A stretch of DNA of 64,000 bases from NCBI RefSeq assembly GCF_001999725.1, contig NZ_MDDP01000014.1, positions 1-64,000 of the forward strand. Direction: 5' to 3'. Below, one piece after another: positions 19,003 to 26,655 of the stretch. Made by a program: the position numbers and the translations under genes. The notes below the pieces were generated by a model. That model was not told the DNA's origin and searched no databases. It saw only the letters and a program-made list of their open reading frames with translations. Positions within the stretch are counted from its first letter, which is position 1. Each line of letters begins with the position of its first letter. The DNA comes from Cellulophaga omnivescoria. GTDB taxonomy: Bacteria; Bacteroidota; Bacteroidia; Flavobacteriales; Flavobacteriaceae.

Positions 19003-19500
19003 TTAACAAGAGAAACAGAAGTCTCTAAATTTTACTGCTGAACATTTATTATTTTGTAAACTCATTATAGATGGGTTATAGCCATTATCCTGGGTTTCAA
19101 TTTTTTCAATAATTCCTTTTGTTATCTCTACTCCTTTTATTCCTGTTGTAACAAGTTCTTTTTGAAGAGCGCAATAACTATATAATTCAGGGTTGTTTAT
19201 TAATGAAAAACTACCGCCCACTGCTTTTAAATTCTCTAAGCCTTTTAAAGATTCTAACTTCTTATTATCACTTATAACAATATTACCAGAACACTTTTCA
19301 AGTTTTGTAAGCACTGTTAAATCTGTACCTTGGTACTCTTCAATAATAATATTACCATCAACTTCTGTATACTCCCCTGAAGTAAAATCTTCTAAATTTT
19401 CTATTGCCAAATCTCCCTTCCAAATTTTTTGAGCTTGAGTTTTAACTATACCCAAAGTAATTGTTATTACTAATACTAAAATGAGTTTATCTAATTGCAT
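19003..19500 (-). CDS. Short leucine-rich-repeat protein, paralogue of the 839-aa neighbour
   Basis: A 165-residue exported protein. After the signal peptide (ending near KTQAQ) it begins IWKGDLAIENLEDFTSGEYTEVDG, matching VWEGDLFPKDFDKFKSGAYTSLHG of the larger protein. It has only two or three leucine-rich repeats (LESLKGLENLKAVGGSFSLINN) and ends in a Cys-rich tail (FRDFCFSC). It lies 11 bp upstream of the larger gene. It looks like a reduced paralogue from tandem duplication rather than a frameshifted remnant, since the frame is intact and has its own end. Function unknown. Confidence 0.7.
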   Translation of the reverse strand: MQLDKLILVLVITITLGIVKTQAQKIWKGDLAIENLEDFTSGEYTEVDGNIIIEEYQGTDLTVLTKLEKCSGNIVISDNKKLESLKGLENLKAVGGSFSLINNPELYSYCALQKELVTTGIKGVEITKGIIEKIETQDNGYNPSIMSLQNNKCSAVKFRDFCFSC

Positions 19501-19690
19501 ATTAAATATTTTAAAGTTGTATTACTTATATTAACGCCAAACACTTAAACAATAGTAAATGTAATTACCTAAAGCACAAAGCAGCAGTTAATATTTGATA
19601 GTGTACAGTACATATTTGCAATTACATAAGTATAAATTATAGAAACTATTACTAATTTGTATTTTATACTTTAAATAAAAAACCAATTTA
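19501..19690. other. Intergenic, no gene seen
   Basis: This 190-bp AT-rich stretch separates the short LRR gene from the TonB_C-like gene. It presumably holds the promoter for the leftward LRR genes; no confident elements are visible. Confidence 0.35.
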
Positions 19691-20698
19691 CTACTCCAAG
19701 TTAGCTATTTTACCTTCTTTTATAACCAAATAAAAACTACTACCAATAGTAACATTTTGGTCCATACTTTTAGAATAAGCGGGTGTCATCCTTGGTAGCT
19801 CATTAATTGTTTTTATTCCTATTTCTTCTAATTTACTATTATTAGACTTTATATTACTCGCAAAAGGTTTTACACTACCGTCTGTTGTAATCAAAAATTT
19901 TAATTTTAAAGTGGCATTTTTAATTACTACATCTTCAAGCTCTAATTCTTTAAGTATTCTTTTTCTAACACTATTACGCAAACAAATTCCTTTGTCAACA
20001 CTGTTTTCGCAACCCGGGTAAATGGGGTCTTTATTACCTGTAACAGGGTGCTCAATAAGCGGAATTTCTTTTCTATCTCTTTTAATCAACTCATTTTTTG
20101 CGTAAGTTGGCCTATCTGTTATATTTGTTGCTTTCATACTCACAACAACCTTGTGCGTAGGAAACTCGCCTTTTGCTTTATTGTAGATGTTAGACATAGT
20201 AATACTTATTTTAACCAATGTGTTTTCTAAATTCCACGCTGTACTTTTGTAATAACTAGTGCTATCATTAATTTCTAAAGGAATACTTCCTTCTGCCTTA
20301 CCATCACCCATAGAAGCAATCATTGCTTTTTCTCCTTTTAGGTAAAAACTAAGCATCTTTTTTCTAAACTCTAAGTCCTTTTTATTATTCAATTTTTGGT
20401 TGTGATTGGCTACATCCCATTCATTAATAATTTCAAGAATAAGACTATCTTTTTTAAAATAAACATATCTAGCTATTACATCTACATCTGTAATTAAATT
20501 ATCTTTTCTTATAAATGAAATCAGTCCCAAATCATTTGAAACGGTATAGTAATCAGAATTTAATATTTGACCTCCAGTAAAGTTTTTTTCTGCCTCTAAA
20601 TATGTTGAAAGAGGAAATTGATTTAACTCTAGATTTGGAGGTTGACAGAAGCCTGCACTTACAGCAAACAATATAAAGAGCGCAATTAGTTTTTTCAT
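19691..20698 (-). CDS. Exported protein with TonB C-terminal-like domain
   Basis: A 335-residue exported protein with a signal peptide ending near AGFCQ. The N-terminal two thirds are unrecognised. The C-terminal block from about 225 (DPIYPGCENSVDKGICLRNS...) through LKLKFLITTDGSVKP and the final strand looks like the TonB_C-like domain that in Bacteroidetes also occurs in non-transducer secreted proteins. It lacks the N-terminal membrane anchor and Pro-rich spacer of a true TonB, so it is not an energy transducer in the usual sense. It is read leftward with the preceding lipoprotein gene, about 56 bp away. Confidence 0.65.
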   Translation of the reverse strand: MKKLIALFILFAVSAGFCQPPNLELNQFPLSTYLEAEKNFTGGQILNSDYYTVSNDLGLISFIRKDNLITDVDVIARYVYFKKDSLILEIINEWDVANHNQKLNNKKDLEFRKKMLSFYLKGEKAMIASMGDGKAEGSIPLEINDSTSYYKSTAWNLENTLVKISITMSNIYNKAKGEFPTHKVVVSMKATNITDRPTYAKNELIKRDRKEIPLIEHPVTGNKDPIYPGCENSVDKGICLRNSVRKRILKELELEDVVIKNATLKLKFLITTDGSVKPFASNIKSNNSKLEEIGIKTINELPRMTPAYSKSMDQNVTIGSSFYLVIKEGKIANLE

Positions 20699-20754
20699 AT
20701 ACGTATATTTTATTTGCTAATGTTAGGTTATGACTCTAGTTTAATACGTAACAA

Positions 20755-21456
20755 CTATTCAATTTTTCTCATCTTAATTGTACTCTTTAAAACTAAATTA
20801 ATAGATTCTTCAATCTCACTTACATTAAAAATTTCGTCTTCTAAATCTAGAATTTTAAACCTAGTTTTATTTCTTGACAAAACACCTTTTTCATCTTTCC
20901 ATCCATAAGAAAAAACAATTTCATCATCAACAAAAGACCATTTTTGTATAGCTGTTTTATCTGGATCATTAAATTTAACTTCACACGTTCCGTCTTCATA
21001 AAAAATAATCCAACTATTGTTTGGGTCTAACTTAAAGGCTTTTGCTGCTAATTCTGGATTAGATTCTACAACATCTGGATTAACGTCCAAATAATCTGGT
21101 TTATAGTAATACATACCCCATTTAGTATTACAAAAAAGCTGCATTTTTTGTTTTATACGAGCCTCTTCTTCTCGTTGCTTTTTCTCTTCAAGTACAACTT
21201 CGCGCATCTTTAATGTATCTTTCCATCTTTGCTGACCTGTAGTCAACATTTCATAATATCTTTTACCAGATAAATCTTGGTTATTTTGCTTTAAAAATGC
21301 CAGCTGCCATTTAAGTACTTTATAATCATAAACTGTTATCTCTTTCCTAATTGCCAGTAAATCTTCAGTTTCACTTGCATCATCATATTGTTTATCAATA
21401 GGAGCTGTACAACCTATAAAAAATAACATTACAGGAAGTATTATAATTTTTTTCAT
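20755..21456 (-). CDS. Hypothetical lipoprotein, 233 aa
   Basis: The signal MKKIIILPVMLFFIG is followed by C16 (IGCTAPID), a clear lipobox. A Lys/Glu-rich helical stretch (LKMREVVLEEKKQREEEARIK is the charged region at about 80-100) precedes a compact beta-rich C-terminal domain with SWIIFYEDGTCEVKF and KWSFVDDEIVFSYGWKDEKG, resembling small lipocalin-like DUF folds. I cannot name the family. It is read leftward, upstream of the TonB_C-like gene, and may be co-transcribed with it. Confidence 0.65.
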   Translation of the reverse strand: MKKIIILPVMLFFIGCTAPIDKQYDDASETEDLLAIRKEITVYDYKVLKWQLAFLKQNNQDLSGKRYYEMLTTGQQRWKDTLKMREVVLEEKKQREEEARIKQKMQLFCNTKWGMYYYKPDYLDVNPDVVESNPELAAKAFKLDPNNSWIIFYEDGTCEVKFNDPDKTAIQKWSFVDDEIVFSYGWKDEKGVLSRNKTRFKILDLEDEIFNVSEIEESINLVLKSTIKMRKIE

Positions 21457-21645
21457 TAGAATTGATATTTAATTTCCTATCAATAATACCTACAACTAAG
21501 CAATAAAATAAGTAGTAATTTATATTTGTAAGGGTTTAGCGCTTATTTGTATCAAAATATAGAATAACCAACTCAAAAAAAATGTAACTTAATCTAAGAA
21601 AAACAAACCATATTTATCATCTACTGTAATTGTAATTAAAAGATA

Positions 21646-22518
21646 TTAATATTCTAAAGACTTGGCATAATCTACAACTTTGCTTATAATTTTATTAGGA
21701 TCGTTTTTTCTAAAATTGATAAACAAAGAAATTTGCTCGTCTAAATCTATAAACCTAACATTTTTAGATTTAGAAAATTTAAATGATGAAGGCAAAATGG
21801 ATACTCCAAGTTCTTTAGATACTAAACTTAAAATCATACCTCCAAAGTCTGACTCAATTATTGTTTTGGGCTGAAAATTATTTTTCTCAAAAATGTTTCT
21901 TAAAAGCGATGCAAAAAAAGTTTTATTATGCAAACCAGATATAATAAACCGCTCATCTTTTAACTCGTTTAAACCATTAAAAGATTTTTTATTTATCCAA
22001 TGATTGTTGGGTACAACTAATGCTATTGGCTCTGAAAATAGTTGTATTGAAACTATGTTGGTATTTTTTATTTTATCTCTACTAAATGCTATATCTGTAG
22101 TATAATTTAGCAATAATTGCTCGTGATTTTCATCTGTTGGTTCTACTAGTTCTAATTTTAAGTTGGGCAAATTTAAATTTAAAGCCTCTAGAAAATTGGG
22201 CAAAAATTTAAATGCTATAGAACCAGGGTAACTTATAGACACAAAACCAGAGGTGCCTTCATCTATTTTTTTAGCTTGCTGCGTAACAAGATCAAAATCA
22301 TTAATTAAAACAGACCATTTTGCTTGTAAAAACTTGCCAGCATCTGTAAGCTTTACATTTCTTTTGTCTCTTTCAAAAAGTTGCAGGCCCATTTCTTCTT
22401 CTAAGGACTGTATTTGCCTACTTAGTGCCGACTGAGATATAAACACCTTCTCTGCCGTTCTCCAAAAATGGAGTTCGTTAGAGAGTACTAAAAAGTATTT
22501 TATTTGCTGAATTGTCAT
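21646..22518 (-). CDS. LysR family transcriptional regulator
   Basis: A 290-residue regulator. The N-terminal winged HTH (TIQQIKYFLVLSNELHFWRT, VFISQSALSRQIQSLEEEM) is followed by a periplasmic-binding-protein-like effector domain from about 90 (GFVSISYPGSIAFKFLP). It is divergent from a LysE-type exporter, so it probably controls that gene in response to the exported amino acid or analogue. A TAATGC-N7-GCATTA site lies 4 bp upstream of its own ATG, suggesting autoregulation. Length and domain order are normal for the family. Confidence 0.93.
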   Translation of the reverse strand: MTIQQIKYFLVLSNELHFWRTAEKVFISQSALSRQIQSLEEEMGLQLFERDKRNVKLTDAGKFLQAKWSVLINDFDLVTQQAKKIDEGTSGFVSISYPGSIAFKFLPNFLEALNLNLPNLKLELVEPTDENHEQLLLNYTTDIAFSRDKIKNTNIVSIQLFSEPIALVVPNNHWINKKSFNGLNELKDERFIISGLHNKTFFASLLRNIFEKNNFQPKTIIESDFGGMILSLVSKELGVSILPSSFKFSKSKNVRFIDLDEQISLFINFRKNDPNKIISKVVDYAKSLEY

Positions 22519-22521
22519 ATC

Positions 22522-22540
22522 TAATGCGTTTTATGCATTA
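22522..22540. promoter_or_regulatory. Candidate LysR-type operator
   Basis: TAATGC (22522-22527) and GCATTA (22535-22540) form an inverted repeat with a 7-bp spacer, fitting the LysR T-N11-A rule. A third half-site GCATTA is at 22589-22594, nearer the LysE gene. Confidence 0.5.
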
Positions 22541-22627
22541 ATAAACCAAAAATAAGTATTTTATAGTCTACAGCATAATAGTTCTTTTGCATTAGAAATT
22601 AATTTAATTATTAAAATTGAAGAAATA

Positions 22628-23254
22628 ATGGGTGTAGAAAATTTTATAACATTTTTATTTACTGCTTTTATTTTTATAGCAACCCCTGGCTTAGATACTA
22701 TTTTTGTACTAAACAAATCTATTACTCAAGGTAAAAAGTCTGGAATACGCGCTACATTAGGCATAAATACTGGAATTTTAGTACATACCATTTTTGCAGC
22801 TTTGGGATTATCTGTATTGTTATCTAAGACTAATTATGCTTTTACTACAATAAAATATGCTGGTTTTATTTATTTACTATTTTTAGGAATTACCAAACTA
22901 AAAAACAGTAATAAAGCATTAAAACTTGAAGAACATAAGAAGCCAAAGAAACAAAAAAGTGATTTTTGGTCTGGCTTTATCACAAACACATTAAACCCAA
23001 AAGTTGCATTATTTATTTTAGCTTTTTTTCCTCAGTTTATAAACCCAACACAAATTAAAAATCCATTACCGTTTATAATACTAGGTACAACTTTTGCCAT
23101 ACTAGGTACAATTTGGTACGTAGCACTAACATTTTTTGCAAGTAGTTTTACACAGAAAATTAATAATAACCCAAATTTTAATTTGTGGTTAAACAGGCTA
23201 AGCGGTATTGCGTTTATACTTATGGGAATTTCTATAGTATTGGCTAATAACTAA
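22628..23254 (+). CDS. LysE family amino-acid exporter
   Basis: A 208-residue inner-membrane protein with about six transmembrane helices. It shows the LysE/RhtB signatures FIATPGLDTIFVLNKSITQGKKSGIRATLGINTG (split here: the ATPGLDT core and the GKKSG loop) and, later, FWSGFITNTLNPKVALFILAFFPQF, which is diagnostic. It should export amino acids or homoserine-like metabolites. It is divergent from the LysR gene. The exact substrate is not readable from sequence. Confidence 0.93.
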   Translation: MGVENFITFLFTAFIFIATPGLDTIFVLNKSITQGKKSGIRATLGINTGILVHTIFAALGLSVLLSKTNYAFTTIKYAGFIYLLFLGITKLKNSNKALKLEEHKKPKKQKSDFWSGFITNTLNPKVALFILAFFPQFINPTQIKNPLPFIILGTTFAILGTIWYVALTFFASSFTQKINNNPNFNLWLNRLSGIAFILMGISIVLANN

Positions 23255-23418
23255 TGCTGTATTCAATTAAATTACTTTAAAGAAAGATCCATAAAACAGT
23301 TCAAAATGTACAATTTAGTCATTATTAAATTCAAGCTGATAGTAACCATCTCCCGTTTTAATTTTTAACCAAGTGCCATTTAGGTTTTTCATTGAATTCT
23401 ACTGTTTTGAGGTATTAT
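23255..23418. other. Intergenic stretch with a 25-codon frame (23315-23392, minus)
   Basis: On the minus strand a small frame starts at 23392 (MKNLNGTWLKIKTGDGYY) and stops at 23315. A TAG lies directly upstream in frame, so it is not the end of a longer gene as it stands. It may be the relic of a degraded cassette gene next to repeat A. Too short to call a gene. Confidence 0.3.
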
Positions 23419-23613
23419 GCATAACGGTTAGTATAAGAAACGTAGCGCAGTAAACAAGCACTTTCGTTTCGGTTTATCACTTAGTTAAATATAAACGTTT
23501 TACTTTTATTTTTCGTTTAAATGCCAAATTTTATATTTGGCGTCTTTGTAAGTAAACACAAAACTTTCGAGTTAGCATAAAAGCCCTATTTTTTATATAC
23601 ATTGTTAGACTGC
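23413..23613. repeat. attC-like imperfect palindrome A
   Basis: A long palindromic element. Outer left arm GCATAAC...GTATAAGAAACGTAG pairs imperfectly with outer right arm CCCTATTTTTTATATACATTGTTAG. The central hairpin GCCAAATTTTATATTTGGCG is at 23523-23542. It ends in GTTAGAC (23604-23610), a GTTRRRY-type core. It is homologous to elements B and C and bounds cassette 1 on its left. Confidence 0.75.
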
Positions 23614-23937
23614 GTTTGTTCTAGGTAATTTAGTTTCATCTTTTCTGATGACAAAATTATTCAGTTTGAGAGAATTTCTACAAGCGTTGCTTATTCTATA
23701 TTCTCGAATACAGAATCTTAGATAATATATAGAAGGTGATGAAATTAAAGTGATTATTGTAAAAATAAAGTAAGGTGACGCTACCGACGTTGGCAGAACC
23801 GAACCAAAGAAAAAGATAGAAAGAAGAAAACAATTAATAACAGATATTGAGATAACCGTGATAAGAATTTGTCTTTGCCAGCGTTTAGTCTCAAACTGAT
23901 ATTTTTTTATCATCTTCCTTTTTTCTTTTGAAATCAT
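23605..23937 (-). CDS. Small two-helix membrane protein (cassette 1)
   Basis: A 110-residue protein with a basic N-terminus and two hydrophobic segments (ILITVISISVINCFLLSIFFFG at about 24-45, given here as its span, and PYFIFTIITLISSPSIYYL at about 55-73), then a basic cytosolic tail. I do not recognise a family. The TAA stop codon is formed by the TTA of the GTTAGAC core of element A, so the gene fills the cassette up to its edge, as integron cassette genes often do. It diverges from the 124-aa gene in the same cassette. Role unknown; an immunity or stress role is only a guess. Confidence 0.6.
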   Translation of the reverse strand: MISKEKRKMIKKYQFETKRWQRQILITVISISVINCFLLSIFFFGSVLPTSVASPYFIFTIITLISSPSIYYLRFCIREYRISNACRNSLKLNNFVIRKDETKLPRTNAV

Positions 23938-24084
23938 ATATTACGTGTTTTCTGCAAACCAAAATTAACACATAATCATCTAACTATTAAGTGTTTACGT
24001 ATTTTGTTATCAACAATATTTTGGAATATATAGCATAAATTACTACTATATTAATAAGATATCCTATTTTTATTCTATTTACGG

Positions 24085-24106
24085 TAGAATATATCGATAT
24101 ATTCTA
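24085..24106. promoter_or_regulatory. Perfect 22-bp palindrome with an extra half-site (candidate operator)
   Basis: TAGAATATATC (24085-24095) and its exact reverse complement GATATATTCTA (24096-24106) form an uninterrupted palindrome ending 18 bp before the ATG of the 124-aa gene. A third half-site ATTCTA is at 24072-24077, pairing with TAGAAT across 7 bp. This lies in the divergent region inside cassette 1 and looks like the binding site of a dimeric repressor. Confidence 0.6.
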
Positions 24107-24124
24107 TTAAATTGTGAATATGTT

Positions 24125-24499
24125 ATGAAAAGAGAAATAAGAATATATATATTAAAAGGCGTAAAAATTGATTTAGAAAATCAGTCAAAATCTGAGTATA
24201 ATAGCTTAATCAAGGTCCACGCTTTTTATACAAATTTAAAGGAACTGTATGATAGCTTTGATTCTGATACGATTCAATCTTATTCGACAGTTGCCTCCCA
24301 CATACAAAAAGATGGTTTTTATCGAATCAGAGATGGTAAATATCGTTATGGCGAATCATTTGAAAGCTTTAATGAAATTACTATTACAAGGGCGTTAGCA
24401 AATAGAATATATTATAAAAAAACTTCAATTTCGCTTTCCGATTTAATACTAAAAGAGGCGAGCAGAATTAGTGAAGATGGTTTTACGGTTTTTAAGTGA
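24125..24499 (+). CDS. Hypothetical protein, 124 aa (cassette 1)
   Basis: A soluble protein with no signal peptide. Mixed alpha/beta; blocks include IRIYILKGVKIDLEN, an aromatic middle (GFYRIRDGKYRYGESF) and a C-terminal helix. I do not recognise the family. It is the only + strand gene among the cassettes and ends 6 bp before the right boundary of cassette 1 (24506). A perfect palindrome sits just upstream, so it may be tightly repressed. It could be autoregulatory or part of a two-gene module with the divergent membrane protein; neither can be shown here. Confidence 0.65.
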   Translation: MKREIRIYILKGVKIDLENQSKSEYNSLIKVHAFYTNLKELYDSFDSDTIQSYSTVASHIQKDGFYRIRDGKYRYGESFESFNEITITRALANRIYYKKTSISLSDLILKEASRISEDGFTVFK

Positions 24500-24505
24500 T
24501 TCAAT

Positions 24506-24708
24506 GCAGCCTAACGGTTTGTGTATGAAACGTATCGTGCAAAAAGACACAAACTTTTTGGATTAACACAGAGCCGAATTTTTATATTTTGTTTTTATTT
24601 TTTCTATTTAAAAAGCCAAATCCAAAAGATTTGGCGGACACTCTAAATATAGGCAGACCTTAGCTTAAAGCCTAAAACCCGTATTAATTATAGGCATTGT
24701 TGTAATGC
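24506..24708. repeat. attC-like imperfect palindrome B
   Basis: This begins GCAGCCTAAC (24506-24515; on the minus strand GTTAGGC, a perfect GTTRRRY core) and ends GTTGTAATGC (24699-24708). Internal inverted repeat GCCAAATCC...GATTTGGC is at 24615-24635. It is homologous in layout to A and C, with more sequence drift. It separates cassettes 1 and 2. Confidence 0.7.
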
Positions 24709-24714
24709 GTAATT

Positions 24715-25617
24715 TTATTCTACAAATTTTAATTCTTCCGTTTCTATATTTATAAATCCGAATTTTTTCTCTCCGTTTAAGCCTAACATAAACTTCTTAA
24801 AATCAAGGTCTCTATCAATACTACTTTCGGTGAGTAATGATATTTCCCAGTTCTCAAATCCGTTTTCATTTTTCCATTTCTCAATTGAGTCCTTTAGTTT
24901 TTCTGATTGTTCCTCTTTTAAGTTATCATAAAGCTTTTGATTTGATATCTCGAATTGTTCTCCACTTTTTATGTAGTCAACTCGATAATGGTATATGTGC
25001 TTTTGGCTAAAATTATCGAACTCGAAGAAAGAAAATCGATTGCCAGTATATTCCGTTCTATCTATTTCTTTTGGGAAGTAGAAGTTATAAAATGATTTTT
25101 CCTCAATTAACTTATTTGTCAATGAACTACATAATTTATTTAATTCCGTGAATGTTTTTTCTTTTTCCTTATCTAATGGTTGAGCAGTGTAAATATTATT
25201 TACCCAACGATAAGTTCCATCACGATTTGCAATCCGATTTGCAATCGCTCTTGCGTTTGGAAAATAAACTCGTATATCCTTTTCAAGTTTTTTGGAAGCT
25301 TTGATTTTTACTTTAATTGCCTCATATTCTTTTTCAAATCCTTGTTTGTCAAACTCAAAAGGCTCTTGTTTTCCAAGATTGTATTCGACTGCAATAGGAT
25401 AGTCATTATTTTCAATGATATAAAATATAAACCCATAAATTTTTCCAAACTCGTGCCAAGTTCCGATGAATTCTGTTTTGAACTGGTCGTTATAGATTTC
25501 CACTATTTTGGATTCCATAAATTCCGTCGCCTTTTTCTCTTCTTTCTCGAACATTCGGTTCTGTCCGTGACATCCAAAAGCAAGAAAAGTAATTATTAAA
25601 ACGGATAGGTTTTTCAT
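24715..25617 (-). CDS. Hypothetical lipoprotein, 300 aa (cassette 2)
   Basis: The signal MKNLSVLIITFLAFG is followed by C16 (FGCHGQN), a lipobox; +2 His and +4 Gln do not suggest acidic surface targeting. The rest is soluble, rich in Phe, Tyr, Lys and Glu, with a region resembling small secreted DUFs (YGFIFYIIENNDYPIAVEY). I do not recognise the family. The stop codon lies 15 bp inside the left cassette edge (24699), and 24 bp separate the start codon from the right edge (25641). It is a complete single-gene cassette. Confidence 0.65.
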   Translation of the reverse strand: MKNLSVLIITFLAFGCHGQNRMFEKEEKKATEFMESKIVEIYNDQFKTEFIGTWHEFGKIYGFIFYIIENNDYPIAVEYNLGKQEPFEFDKQGFEKEYEAIKVKIKASKKLEKDIRVYFPNARAIANRIANRDGTYRWVNNIYTAQPLDKEKEKTFTELNKLCSSLTNKLIEEKSFYNFYFPKEIDRTEYTGNRFSFFEFDNFSQKHIYHYRVDYIKSGEQFEISNQKLYDNLKEEQSEKLKDSIEKWKNENGFENWEISLLTESSIDRDLDFKKFMLGLNGEKKFGFINIETEELKFVE

Positions 25618-25640
25618 TCAGGACTGTGTTATGTCATTAT

Positions 25641-25837
25641 GCATTACAACGTCTCGTATAAGAAACGTAGGGCGATGATAAGCAATACGTTCCGAGTTTG
25701 TACTAAGCCAAATATAAATATTTTGCTTTTATCATTTTTAGTAAACGCCAAATTTTATATTTGGCGACTTTGCGAATAAACACAGACTTTTCGGCTTAGC
25801 ACAAATGCCCTATGTTTTTTATACATTGTTAGCTACT
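25641..25837. repeat. attC-like imperfect palindrome C
   Basis: The clearest copy. The left arm GTATAAGAAACGTAGGGC pairs with the right arm GCCCTATGTTTTTTATAC with two mismatches. A second inner pair is CTAAGCC / GGCTTAG, and a central hairpin sits at 25746-25766 (CGCCAAATTTT / ATATTTGGCG). Ends are GCATTACAAC (25641-25650) and GTTAGCTACT (25828-25837). It separates cassettes 2 and 3. Confidence 0.8.
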
Positions 25838-26410
25838 GTATTTTTCTTTTAGTTCTAGTTTTTTTATCCTTGACCTTATAGCTCCATTATTACGTTCAAA
25901 AATTTCACATAATTCTTTAATAGATTTTCCTTGACAAAAAAGAGACTCCAGTTTGTTGTCATCATCTTTTGTCCATTTCATATAAGCGTTTGGATGCTTT
26001 ATTCTTTTGTCATCAAGTGAATACGATTTGTCAGTTTGAAGTGTTACAGGGTTATGTTTATTGATTTTTATTTCTGAGATGTTATTTAACTCAAGCATAG
26101 CCTCATCTAGATTAGTGTTAGATGATTCAATAAAATCAATTAGTTCAATTAGAGTTGCACTTGTTGTTTCTCGACCACTTATAATAGGGAATTTAATTCT
26201 CATATTATATTCTATCAGTCTAGCAATATTTCTATTTTCTAATGGTTTACAATATTTTAACTTTAATGAAGGGCGTTCTTTTTTATATTGTTTTTGTCTA
26301 CGCTCAATATTGTTAGTGATGCCAAACTTACAACCTTCATTGTCTTGCATTATATAAATGAATGTTTTCCAATCATAACCTTTCCCATTAAGAACTTTAA
26401 ATTCCTCCAT
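25829..26410 (-). CDS. GIY-YIG-like (T5orf172) plus HTH-like protein (cassette 3)
   Basis: A 193-residue soluble protein. The N-terminal domain (about 14-80) shows TFIYIMQDNEGCKFGITNN followed by IERRQKQY, the pattern of the T5orf172/GIY-YIG nuclease-fold family. The C-terminal 45 residues (MKWTKDDDNKLESLFCQGKS, then IKELCEIFERNNGAIRSRIKKL) form a SANT/HTH-like helix-turn-helix with the GAIRSRIKKL end seen in several phage and mobile-element DNA-binding proteins. Its TAA stop is the TTA of the GTTAGC core of element C. A nuclease or DNA-binding role is inferred; the catalytic Arg/Glu of GIY-YIG are only partly identifiable. Confidence 0.7.
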   Translation of the reverse strand: MEEFKVLNGKGYDWKTFIYIMQDNEGCKFGITNNIERRQKQYKKERPSLKLKYCKPLENRNIARLIEYNMRIKFPIISGRETTSATLIELIDFIESSNTNLDEAMLELNNISEIKINKHNPVTLQTDKSYSLDDKRIKHPNAYMKWTKDDDNKLESLFCQGKSIKELCEIFERNNGAIRSRIKKLELKEKYSS

Positions 26411-26441
26411 TTTTAATTTATCAGTTTGCGTTTTTTGATAT

Positions 26442-26600
26442 AGTAGCTAACTACATATAAACGCAAATCATTGCGTTTATTCACCCATATTGGTGTAATA
26501 AACGCACATTTTTACTTTTATCGCTTAATTTTCTTACAATATAAAAACATTTTTTGTAGTACAAATACAGATATGTGTAATTGTATTAAAATAGTTTATA
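26442..26600. repeat. Divergent boundary element D at the right end of the cassette array
   Basis: This begins AGTAGCTAAC (26442-26451), the exact reverse complement of the left end of cassette 3. It then contains hairpins AAACGCAA/TTGCGTTT (26459-26478) and TGCGTTTATTCACC/GGTGTAATAAACGCA (about 26472-26506). It lacks the central GCCAAATTTT hairpin and a clear right arm, so it is either a degraded copy or an attI-like start of the array. The right limit is uncertain. Confidence 0.5.
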
Positions 26601-26655
26601 AATGGCAGCTATTGTAACTTAAAATGTAAAATACTTTTAACTTTTAAGGATAAAA

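Noticed and set aside
19691-20698. A true TonB energy transducer
   Set aside because: It has a cleavable-type signal peptide, no Pro-rich spacer and no ExbBD neighbours; only the C-terminal domain resembles TonB_C.
23315-23392. 25-codon minus-strand frame as a gene
   Set aside because: Too short, with an in-frame stop just upstream and no recognisable family. It may be a cassette relic; listed only as part of the intergenic stretch.
23413-26600. CRISPR array or MITE/insertion sequence explanation for the repeated palindromes
   Set aside because: The spacing is 0.7-1 kb and irregular, the repeats are about 190 bp and diverged, no transposase is present, and the cassette-end complementarity follows gene units rather than target-site duplications. 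A non-integron palindromic repeat remains a fallback explanation.
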